Positions 51,184-60,283 of a stretch of DNA of 64,000 nucleotides are shown piece after piece. Every line of letters starts with the position of its first letter. The stretch's first letter is position 1. Both the position numbers and the translations under genes were made by a program. The stretch is from Flavobacterium sp. J372 (GTDB lineage: Bacteria > Bacteroidota > Bacteroidia > Flavobacteriales > Flavobacteriaceae), in assembly GCF_024699965.1 (NCBI RefSeq), contig NZ_JAJOMZ010000004.1, positions 372,001 to 436,000 on the forward strand, written 5' to 3'. The notes under the pieces are model-generated. The model was given only the letters and a program-made list of their open reading frames with translations, made no database searches and had not been told where the DNA came from.

Positions 51184-51983
51184 CTACCTAACCTTCAACA
51201 AATCCCCCAGCTCTGCATAAGTCAGCATTATTTCTTTTTGCTGCTCGGCATAGGAAGCTACCTCGTATGGATTGTAGTAAAGCAGCAGGCCTTCATCAGT
51301 ATAAAAAATATTCTGCGGGAGAATAAATTTATCATCCGGGAAAAAATAGCCGGTAGCATTAATATTCTTACCTGCCGGAATTTTATATTTCTCACGAAAT
51401 TTCTTCTCTGCCATGGCTGCTACTGCCTTCTGGTCGGTAAACATTTCAGCATAGTTTAAAGTTGTTCCGGTTTTTGCATTGAATATAAGTGAACGCAGCC
51501 CAGAATAGCCATGCGCACCGCCGGTAAATGTGTAATTTTCAAGCTTGATATTGATGATGTTATCCGTTTGATAGCCGATCCTGCCATTAATCTTTGCTTC
51601 CCAGGGCGCCATCTTTTCCTTCGGGAATTGCTTTCTTAAATCGTCATACGATTTAATGAAAGTACTCATTATGCCTTCATAGTCTTTGGCATCTGAAGGT
51701 TTCTCTCCAAAATATACAATGCCACGCACCGTATTGAATATCTTATTGTTAATGCTGTCTTTAGCTGGCTGGCTTATATTCTCAGCCACCGGTATGGTTA
51801 TTGAAACATTCGTGCATGCATCATTACACGGCAGAGTTGTTTTCTGCTCATAGGTTTTAGAGGCAAAGGCCGGGGCAGGTTTTTCTGTCACAGCCTCTTC
51901 CGTTTCAACCTCCATTTCCTTTTTCTCTTTTGGCATGCTGTAAAGAGAGCCACCGCCAAAATCATGCTTAAAAACCGCTTCAT
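51184..51983 (-). CDS. DUF3298/RsiV-like lipoprotein, frameshifted just after its lipobox
   Basis: The intact frame (51184-51936, 250 aa) has a DUF4163/DUF3298 layout: SITIPVAENISQPAKDSIN, ENYTFTGGAHGYSGLRSLIFNAKTGTTL, FYTDEGLLLYYNPYEVASYAEQ. It lacks a signal peptide. In another frame, the ATG at 51983 begins MKRFLSMILAVALFTACQK, a perfect lipoprotein signal. One more base in the T4 tract at 51928-51931 would join it as ACQKEKKEMEVETEE and give a 266-aa lipoprotein. The true gene is therefore probably the longer one. Related domains occur in RsiV anti-sigma factors, but no sigma factor is adjacent. Confidence 0.82.
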
Positions 51984-52046
51984 AACGCTAATTGTTAGGG
52001 TTGTGATAAATAGCTGCGTGTGTGCCGCAGTACAACCAAATTACAC

Positions 52047-52054
52047 TAAATTTG
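52047..52054 (+). promoter_or_regulatory. -7 promoter element of the Cys/Met-metabolism enzyme gene
   Basis: TAAATTTG matches TAnnTTTG. Transcription would start near 52061, excluding the upstream in-frame start at 52022 and supporting the ATG at 52085. Confidence 0.5.
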
Positions 52055-52084
52055 TTTCTCAAATTTATTCTTACAGATTATTAT

Positions 52085-53227
52085 ATGAAATTTAACACGA
52101 AAACCATACACGGCGGCCAGCACCATGACCCATCTACAGGCGCAGTGATGCCACCGGTTTACCAGACTTCAACATACGTACAAAGCAGCCCGGGTGTACA
52201 CTCGGGGTATGAATATAGCCGTGCGGCAAACCCAACCCGTACCGCACTTGAAAATGCTTTGGCAAGCATTGAAAACGGAGCACGCGGGCTTGCATTTTCT
52301 TCGGGCCTTGCTGCTACTGATTGTGTTTTGCGCATGCTGAAAGCCGGTGATGAAGTTATTGCTATGGACGACCTGTATGGCGGCACCTACCGAATGTTTA
52401 CAAGAGTATATAAAGACAGCGGCATAAAGTTCCATTTTGTAGACATGAATGATTTGGCAAAGTTCGAGTCGCTTTTCAACAACAACACAAAGCTGGTTTG
52501 GGTGGAAACACCTACCAACCCATTGATGAAGCTGGCCGATATTGAGGCTATCGCTAAAATTGCGAAAGAGAAAAAAGTCCTTTTTGCGGTTGATAACACA
52601 TTTGCTACTCCATATTTACAGCGCCCTCTTGATCTGGGTGCCGATATCGTGATGCACAGCGCCACCAAATACCTTGGCGGCCATAGTGATGTTATAGCCG
52701 GAGCACTTATAATTAAAGATGCCGAACTGGGCGAACGGATGCATTTTTTACAGTTTGCCACCGGCGCCACTCTTGGCCCGCAAGATTCGTTTTTAGTGCT
52801 TCGTGGTATAAAAACGCTACACCTGCGCATGCAGCGCCATTGTGAAAACGGCGCTAAAGTTGCGGAGTATCTTGAGAATCATCCCAAGATAAAAGCGGTA
52901 TATTATCCGGGGCTTGCAAGCCACCCTTTCCACAGCCTTGCCCAAAAGCAAATGCAGGGCGGTTTTGGCGGAATGGTGTCATTCACGTTCAAATCCGGTG
53001 CAAAGGCTGACGCCATCAAATTCCTTGAAAGCCTGAAAGTATTTACATTGGCAGAATCGCTTGGCGGCGTTGAGTCGCTTGCCAACCACCCGGCTTTGAT
53101 GACGCATGCGTCAATTCCTGAAGACAAGCGATTGGAAATAGGAATAAGCGATGATCTGGTTCGTCTTAGCGTAGGTATAGAAGATGCTGAAGATTTAATT
53201 GCAGACATAGAGCAGGCACTTTCTTAA
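52085..53227 (+). CDS. Trans-sulfuration PLP enzyme (cystathionine gamma-synthase type)
   Basis: The 380-aa Cys/Met-metabolism PLP enzyme has YEYSRAANPTRTALE, FSSGLAATDCVLRML, DDLYGGTYRMF and the PLP lysine in HSATKYLGGHSDVIAG. The C-terminal ESLGGVESLANHPALMTHASIP closes the active site. Such enzymes act as cystathionine gamma-synthase, cystathionine gamma-lyase or O-acyl-homoserine sulfhydrylase. The fine specificity is not decided by sequence, though the overall pattern favours synthase or lyase. Confidence 0.92.
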   Translation: MKFNTKTIHGGQHHDPSTGAVMPPVYQTSTYVQSSPGVHSGYEYSRAANPTRTALENALASIENGARGLAFSSGLAATDCVLRMLKAGDEVIAMDDLYGGTYRMFTRVYKDSGIKFHFVDMNDLAKFESLFNNNTKLVWVETPTNPLMKLADIEAIAKIAKEKKVLFAVDNTFATPYLQRPLDLGADIVMHSATKYLGGHSDVIAGALIIKDAELGERMHFLQFATGATLGPQDSFLVLRGIKTLHLRMQRHCENGAKVAEYLENHPKIKAVYYPGLASHPFHSLAQKQMQGGFGGMVSFTFKSGAKADAIKFLESLKVFTLAESLGGVESLANHPALMTHASIPEDKRLEIGISDDLVRLSVGIEDAEDLIADIEQALS

Positions 53228-53335
53228 AGAAATGTTAAATGCTTCTCAATGTTGATTTGTATTTACGTCGATTCGTTAATTCGGATTTGGAACTCAAATT
53301 GACAAATCCACGAATCTACAAATTAACAAAAACAT

Positions 53336-53343
53336 TATATTTG
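53336..53343 (+). promoter_or_regulatory. -7 promoter element of gdhA
   Basis: TATATTTG matches TAnnTTTG, 46 nt before the ATG at 53390. Confidence 0.5.
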
Positions 53344-53377
53344 CCTCGAATTACGAAAACGTTTTCACTACAACTAA

Positions 53378-54733
<1,356 letters not shown>

Positions 54734-54754
54734 ATCTAATGCTTTATAGAAACT

Positions 54755-54785
54755 AAAGCTCCCCTATTGTGGGAGCTTTTTTTAT
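54755..54785 (+). terminator. Rho-independent terminator after gdhA
   Basis: AAGCTCCC pairs with GGGAGCTT around CTATTGT, followed by a T run. Confidence 0.9.
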
Positions 54786-54821
54786 GCACATATACAAAAA
54801 AAGCGATAACTGCGTTTTAGT

Positions 54822-54829
54822 TATATTTG
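54822..54829 (+). promoter_or_regulatory. -7 promoter element of porZ-recO
   Basis: TATATTTG matches TAnnTTTG, 17 nt before the ATG at 54847. Confidence 0.5.
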
Positions 54830-54846
54830 CCAAATAAATTGCCCTG

Positions 54847-57135
54847 ATGAAGAGAGTTTTACAAGTAGTTGCCCTGCTGGCAGCAATTTGCTGTGCAGCA
54901 CAAAACAATAACAAGCTGTGGGGCAGCCACTTTTCTTATAATAATATCGTTGACATTTCACAATCTGGCAGCCGCGTGTATGCTGCTGCTGATTTTGCCA
55001 TGTTCTCTAAAAATGTGCTTACCAATGAGCTGAAAACCATCACATCAGTTGACGGGCTTAAAGCTGAAACCATTACTGCAATTCATCACAGCACAGTCTT
55101 TAACCGTACGCTTGTAGGCAACAGTAATGGTTTGCTTCTTGTAATAAATGCTGACAATACCATAGCTACTAAGGTTGACATTATTGCAGAAACAACAGTA
55201 CAACCCAACAAAAAGCGAATAAACCATATATATGAGCATCAAGGCAAAGCCTATATAGCAACCGATTTTGGAATTGCGGTCTTAAACATTGCTACATTAG
55301 AGTTTGGAGATACATTTTACCTTGGGCCAAACGGCGCAGAAATATCTGTAAACCAGGTAACTGTTCAGGGGGGTTATATCTATGCTGCATGTAAAGAGAA
55401 TGGGTTGAGAAGAGGGCTCATTTCAAACCCTAACCTCAATGATTTTAACAATTGGGTCAACTATAATTCTGGCTACTGGGTATATGCCAGTACCCTTGAC
55501 AATATGCTGATTGCGGCTGACAATCAAAACATATACAGGCTTGAAGGGAACTCCTTTGTAATAAAAAATTCCACAGGGGCAAATATTGTTGATTTCCGTG
55601 TAGTTGATAATAACCTCCTTATAACAACCCCCTCTTTTGTAAAGATCTTTAATTCACAGGTGATGCAGACTGCCGTTATCAATGTGATACCCTGCCTTCC
55701 TTTAGGGGAAACGGCAAGTTTTACCTGCGCCACGCTTCTTAATCAGAGACTTTACGTAGGCACTACCGAAAAGGGACTCTACAGTATGCTGGTAAGTAAT
55801 TTTTCTGTTTGTGAAAATATCACTCCAAGCGGCCCTTTGCGCAGTAATATTTTCTCGCTGGAAAAAACAGCCAATAACCTTTGGGCGGTATTTGGCGGGT
55901 ATAATATAGATTATAACCCATATATACCTACGCTTAACTATTTCGGCATAAGCAGGTTAAACAGCACCGGATGGCTTAACATACCCAACAGCGATGTTTT
56001 TGGCGCAGCTGCAATAGTAGATATTATAGCTACACCCGCAAATGAAAATGTATTATATGCAGCCTCTTTTTTAAATGGCCTTATTAAAATAGAAAACAAT
56101 GTGGGTGTGGAGCAATATGATGCAACACCTCCTATACAAAACGGACCCGAAACCGTCGCTCCGGGAGGGCCAACAGTATGGATCAACAGCCTTGCTTATG
56201 ACAGGGAAGGCAACCTATGGATGACAAACGCCCTTACGGTAAAATCAATTAAAGTTCTGAAAGCTGGCGGCGACTGGGCAGCATATTCTTTACAGGGGAT
56301 AGTTCAAAATCCGGAGCAGGGGCTTTATGGAAAGATGGTGATAGACAAAAACGGGACGAAATGGATTCCCTCTCGCGATAATGGGCTTATCGCTTTTAAT
56401 GAAAAGCAGAACAACAGGTTTGTCATCCTGAAAGATAATTCAAATCTCCCTGACAGCTATGTGCGCAGCCTGGCTATTGACAACAGAAACCAGCTCTGGA
56501 TAGGAACCAGGCGCGGTTTGAGGATTTTACCGTCAGTAGACAGGTTTCTTACAGAAGATGCATTGGTAACCAATGATATTATTATACTGGAAGACGGGCA
56601 GGCACAGGAGCTGTTATACCAACAGGATATAACGGCAATAAAAGTTGACGGCGCCAACAATAAATGGCTGGGCACAGCCACTGCAGGCGTATTTTTAGTT
56701 TCGCCTGACGGACAGCGCACCATACACCACTTTACAATATTAAACTCACCGCTGCCAAGCAACCAGATTAATGATATCGCCATAGATGCTGCCACGGGCG
56801 AAGTGTTCTTTGCCACAGATAAAGGCATGGTCTCCTTTAAGGGTACATCTACAAAAGCATCAGATAATCTTGATAATGTATATGTATTTCCTAACCCTGT
56901 AAGGCCGGGCTTTGAGGGTGATGTAAACATAAGCGGGCTTATTAACAGGGCCAATGTAAAAATTACTGATATTGAAGGCAACCTAGTACATGAAACCACA
57001 AGTGAAGGCGGCACCATACTTTGGGATACCCGTGCTTTTGGCAAGCATAAGGTAGCTTCGGGTGTTTATATGATATTCATTACCGGTGAAGACGGTACGC
57101 AAACCAAAGTGAAAAAAGTAATGATTATCCGCTGA
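54847..57135 (+). CDS. porZ: PorZ-like type IX secretion system beta-propeller protein
   Basis: The 762-aa protein has a signal peptide (MKRVLQVVALLAAICCAAQ). Two seven-bladed propeller regions follow, with blades such as VYAAADFAMFSK, TLVGNSNGLLLVI, NQLWIGTRRGLRIL and NKWLGTATAGVFLV. The C-terminal Ig-like sorting domain reads VFPNPVRPGFEGDVNI.., SGVYMIFITGEDG, KKVMIIR. Layout and sequence fit PorZ, part of the surface attachment complex that modifies T9SS cargo with A-type LPS. Several cargo-type proteins with type A sorting domains are encoded in this window. Its stop overlaps the recO start (TGATG). Confidence 0.87.
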   Translation: MKRVLQVVALLAAICCAAQNNNKLWGSHFSYNNIVDISQSGSRVYAAADFAMFSKNVLTNELKTITSVDGLKAETITAIHHSTVFNRTLVGNSNGLLLVINADNTIATKVDIIAETTVQPNKKRINHIYEHQGKAYIATDFGIAVLNIATLEFGDTFYLGPNGAEISVNQVTVQGGYIYAACKENGLRRGLISNPNLNDFNNWVNYNSGYWVYASTLDNMLIAADNQNIYRLEGNSFVIKNSTGANIVDFRVVDNNLLITTPSFVKIFNSQVMQTAVINVIPCLPLGETASFTCATLLNQRLYVGTTEKGLYSMLVSNFSVCENITPSGPLRSNIFSLEKTANNLWAVFGGYNIDYNPYIPTLNYFGISRLNSTGWLNIPNSDVFGAAAIVDIIATPANENVLYAASFLNGLIKIENNVGVEQYDATPPIQNGPETVAPGGPTVWINSLAYDREGNLWMTNALTVKSIKVLKAGGDWAAYSLQGIVQNPEQGLYGKMVIDKNGTKWIPSRDNGLIAFNEKQNNRFVILKDNSNLPDSYVRSLAIDNRNQLWIGTRRGLRILPSVDRFLTEDALVTNDIIILEDGQAQELLYQQDITAIKVDGANNKWLGTATAGVFLVSPDGQRTIHHFTILNSPLPSNQINDIAIDAATGEVFFATDKGMVSFKGTSTKASDNLDNVYVFPNPVRPGFEGDVNISGLINRANVKITDIEGNLVHETTSEGGTILWDTRAFGKHKVASGVYMIFITGEDGTQTKVKKVMIIR

Positions 57136-57848
57136 TGCAGGTAAAAACGAGAGGGATAGTGCTTAGCGCATTGCGCTATCAGGAAAAAAGCCTTATCGTG
57201 AAATGTTTTACCGAGGCTGACGGGCTTAAGTCATACTTTGTTCGCGATGCATTTTCAGGTAAAAAAAGCGCCAGTAAAATTGCCTATTTCCAGCCTTTAA
57301 CCATTTTAGATATTGTAGCGGTACATAAAAATAAGGGCACACTTGAATACTTTAAAGAAGTGAAGCTTGGCATACCCTACCAGACCATTAATGCCGATAT
57401 AAGGAAAACCACGATAGCAATTTTTTTGGCCGAAGTGCTGCACCACAGCATCCGTGAGGAAGAGAAAAATGAAAGTCTGTACCACTTTCTTGAAACAGCT
57501 TTGATGTGGCTTGACGGACATGATGAAATAGCCGATTTCCATTTGCTGCTATTGCTTGAAGTAACAAAGTTCCTTGGTTTTTACCCTGAGAGAAACATTA
57601 GTGAGAATTTATATTTTGAAATGACGGATGGTGTGTTCGTTCCGTTCGAATCTACCACATGCCTTAGCGCAAAAAATACTCACCTGCTGCAGGAAATGAT
57701 GCAGCTGCGTATGGACGGTGGTACGGCTGCCTTCCATGTATCCGAAAGGCAGGCACTGCTCAATATCCTCCTTGATTACTACGCCCTGCACCTTGAAGGT
57801 TTCAGGAAACCTAATTCGCTTGAAGTACTCAAGCAGGTTTTTAGTTGA
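57135..57848 (+). CDS. recO: DNA repair protein RecO
   Basis: The 237-aa protein starts at the ATG that overlaps the porZ stop. It has the RecO N-terminal OB fold (VKTRGIVLSALRYQEKSLIVKCFTEADGLKSYFVR) and the helical C-terminal domain with LLLLLEVTKFLGFYP. RecO loads RecA with RecR in gap repair. Coupling to the porZ gene is conserved-looking but functionally unexplained. Confidence 0.93.
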   Translation: MQVKTRGIVLSALRYQEKSLIVKCFTEADGLKSYFVRDAFSGKKSASKIAYFQPLTILDIVAVHKNKGTLEYFKEVKLGIPYQTINADIRKTTIAIFLAEVLHHSIREEEKNESLYHFLETALMWLDGHDEIADFHLLLLLEVTKFLGFYPERNISENLYFEMTDGVFVPFESTTCLSAKNTHLLQEMMQLRMDGGTAAFHVSERQALLNILLDYYALHLEGFRKPNSLEVLKQVFS

Positions 57849-57944
57849 GTGTTCTCATCATTAAACAATAGCTAAAGTTCAGATTTTATTAGTGTTATAG
57901 ACAATCATGCAGTAATTTCGAGGAGAAACTATCTTAAACGCTGT

Positions 57945-59234
57945 ATGCCTGCTGTAATTGTATGGTTTAAAACTGATTTAAGGCTTCATGATAATGAGGC
58001 GCTGGTAAGGGCTGTAGCATCAGGCCATATGGTTGTGCCCGTATATTGTTTTGACCAGTCGCATTACACCACTACACGCTTCGGGTTCAGGAAAACCGGC
58101 GACTTCCGCATTAAATTCCTGCTTGAATCACTTGCAGACCTTGATGCCCGGCTGCGCAGCATGGGTTCGGGCCTCTTGATTGTTAAAGGTGACCCTTCCC
58201 TCGCACTTCCTGATGTTGTGAAGAAGTATAATGCTAAAAAAGTATTTGCCAAAAAAGAAGTGGCTTCTGAAGAAAAAGCAACTGAAGAAAAGGTTACAGC
58301 GCAGCTATGGAAGCTAGGCTGCTCTTTAGAAACATACAGTACAAGCACACTCTACCATGCTGAAGACCTGCCGTTTTCTATAAAGGACATTCCGGATATA
58401 TTTACCGATTTCCGGAAAAAAACAGAGAGGGACAGCTTTATACGCCCTGTTTTTGACAAGCCTTCAAAAATCATGTCACCTGTTATCCCTCCGTTAAAAC
58501 TCCCTGATGTTACTGAATTAAAGGCGGCGCATGTTATTCCTGACACCCGCGCTTCAATAGAATTTAAAGGCGGCGAAACCGAAGCAAGATCAAGATTAGA
58601 AGACTTTCTGTTCGGTACAAAATCCATCGCTACCTATAAAGAAACGCGTGACTGGCTTACCGGGCGCGACTTTTCGTCAAAGCTATCACCATGGCTGGCA
58701 AACGGATGCCTTTCACCCCGCACGGTCTATAATGAAGTGAAGCGCTATGAAGCTGAATATGGGGCTAATAAATCTACCTACTGGCTGATTTTTGAGCTTT
58801 TGTGGCGGGATTTTTTCAGGTTTATGATGAAAAAGCATAAAAGCAAAATGTTTTACAAAGGCGGGTTTAAAGGCAGGGATGTTGAAACAGCAACAATTAA
58901 TTCCGAAATGCTCTATAAATGGGTTAACGGTCAAACTGGTAATGATTTTGTTGATGCCAACATGCGTGAACTTAAACTTACCGGTTTTATGAGTAACCGG
59001 GGCAGGCAAAATGTAGCCAGCTACCTGTGTAATGACCTGGGCATTGACTGGCGCTATGGTGCGGCCTATTTTGAACAGCAGCTTATTGATTATGACGTAT
59101 GCAGCAACTGGGGCAACTGGGCCTACATAGCAGGTGTGGGCAATGACCCAAGAGGTAACAGACAATTTAACGTAGATAAACAGGCGGCAGATTATGACCC
59201 CAAACAACTATACAGGAAATTATGGCTACAATAA
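57945..59234 (+). CDS. DASH-family cryptochrome/photolyase
   Basis: The 429-aa flavoprotein has the photolyase alpha/beta domain at residues 1-130 (VIVWFKTDLRLHDNEAL). The FAD-binding domain carries STYWLIFELLWRDFFRFM, LTGFMSNRGRQNVASYL and DYDVCSNWGNWAYIAGVGNDPRG, all typical of cry-DASH. Such proteins repair cyclobutane dimers in single-stranded DNA or act as light sensors. It overlaps the next gene by 13 nt and is the first gene of a three-gene unit. Confidence 0.94.
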   Translation: MPAVIVWFKTDLRLHDNEALVRAVASGHMVVPVYCFDQSHYTTTRFGFRKTGDFRIKFLLESLADLDARLRSMGSGLLIVKGDPSLALPDVVKKYNAKKVFAKKEVASEEKATEEKVTAQLWKLGCSLETYSTSTLYHAEDLPFSIKDIPDIFTDFRKKTERDSFIRPVFDKPSKIMSPVIPPLKLPDVTELKAAHVIPDTRASIEFKGGETEARSRLEDFLFGTKSIATYKETRDWLTGRDFSSKLSPWLANGCLSPRTVYNEVKRYEAEYGANKSTYWLIFELLWRDFFRFMMKKHKSKMFYKGGFKGRDVETATINSEMLYKWVNGQTGNDFVDANMRELKLTGFMSNRGRQNVASYLCNDLGIDWRYGAAYFEQQLIDYDVCSNWGNWAYIAGVGNDPRGNRQFNVDKQAADYDPKQLYRKLWLQ

Positions 59235-59512
59235 AACCAACATTTACACAGCAGGAAACCGACCGGATAATTGAGATGGCTTGGGAAGACCGGACTCCAT
59301 TTGATGCCATAAAGTTTCAATTCGGCCTCTCTGAAGCCGATGTTAAAGCATTGATGAAGCGCGAACTCAAATTCAGCAGCTATTGCCTGTGGCGCAAAAG
59401 GGTTGAAGCCTGCAGTACAAAACATGCCAAAAAAAGGTCAGATGACATAGCCCGGTTTAAATGCAGCAGGCAAAGACATATAACGCTCAACAAAATATCA
59501 AAAAGAAAATAA
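59222..59512 (+). CDS. TIGR03643 (DUF2805) family protein
   Basis: The 96-aa basic protein contains FTQQETDRIIEMAWEDRTPFDAIKFQFGLSEADVKALMKREL and FSSYCLWRKRV, a helix-turn-helix-like sequence typical of TIGR03643. The family is repeatedly found beside cryptochromes. It may bind nucleic acid; no activity is known. It overlaps the cryptochrome end by 13 nt and its stop overlaps the next start (TAATG), so the three genes are translationally coupled. Confidence 0.88.
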   Translation: MATIKPTFTQQETDRIIEMAWEDRTPFDAIKFQFGLSEADVKALMKRELKFSSYCLWRKRVEACSTKHAKKRSDDIARFKCSRQRHITLNKISKRK

Positions 59513-60204
59513 TGCAACAAAAAACATACATTTTTGCAGGGGCATCATCGGCAGTGGCTGTGGCTGCCGCATCTTTACTCAAACAGCAGGGACATGTAAT
59601 TATTGGTATCTCTACCAAACCTCCGCAAGATGTTTACGATAAGGCTTTTACTGTGGCTGAATATGATTTTGATGCATTCCCTAACATAGATGGGCCTATT
59701 GACGGCATAGTATATTTTCCCGGCACAATAAACCTCAAACCTTTTAACCGCTATACCAGGCAAGACTTTGTACAAGACTTTAGCATAAATGCCCTTGGGG
59801 CTGCTGCTTTTACACAGGCTTACCTGCCTAACCTTAAAAAAAGCAGTAATGCTTCAATAGTATTTATAAGCACTGTGGCTGTAGCGGCAGGCATGCCTTT
59901 CCACAGTTCAATAGCAATGGCCAAGGCCGCGCTTGAGGGGCTAACACGCTCTCTCGCAGCTGAACTGGCATCAAAAGTACGGGTAAACTGTATTGCGCCA
60001 TCACTAACAGATACTCCACTTTCCGAAAAATTCTTAGGCACCCCAGAAAAGCGCGAGGCGGCTCAAAACCGGAATCCGGCTAAGAAAATAGGTTCGGCAG
60101 ATGATCTTGCCAATGCTATTATTTTTCTTTTAGGCAGCCAATCTGCATGGATTACAGGCCAGGTGCTCGCTGTTGACGGCGGCATGGGCAACCTAAAGCC
60201 TTAA
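59512..60204 (+). CDS. Short-chain dehydrogenase/reductase
   Basis: The 230-aa SDR starts at ATG 59512, preferred over 59461 because it overlaps the previous stop. The N-terminus TYIFAGASSAVAVAAAS has a variant glycine motif (GASSAVA). The catalytic Ser is in VFISTVAVAAGMPFHSS, where the usual Tyr-x-x-x-Lys is replaced: the sequence reads SSIAMAKAAL, with Ser in place of Tyr and Lys retained. The C-terminus GQVLAVDGGMG is normal. The missing Tyr suggests altered or weak catalysis. It is third in the cryptochrome unit; the substrate is unknown. Confidence 0.88.
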   Translation: MQQKTYIFAGASSAVAVAAASLLKQQGHVIIGISTKPPQDVYDKAFTVAEYDFDAFPNIDGPIDGIVYFPGTINLKPFNRYTRQDFVQDFSINALGAAAFTQAYLPNLKKSSNASIVFISTVAVAAGMPFHSSIAMAKAALEGLTRSLAAELASKVRVNCIAPSLTDTPLSEKFLGTPEKREAAQNRNPAKKIGSADDLANAIIFLLGSQSAWITGQVLAVDGGMGNLKP

Positions 60205-60283
60205 CTTGTAGTATATGTAACGCCATTTACTCATCACACTAAAAAAATCCTTACTTTCGCAATCTATTTTTAGCATACGATTG

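Noticed and set aside
52022..52084. Longer start for the PLP enzyme at 52022
   Set aside because: The -7 element at 52047-52054 lies inside this extension, and the family starts at MKFNTKTIHGG.
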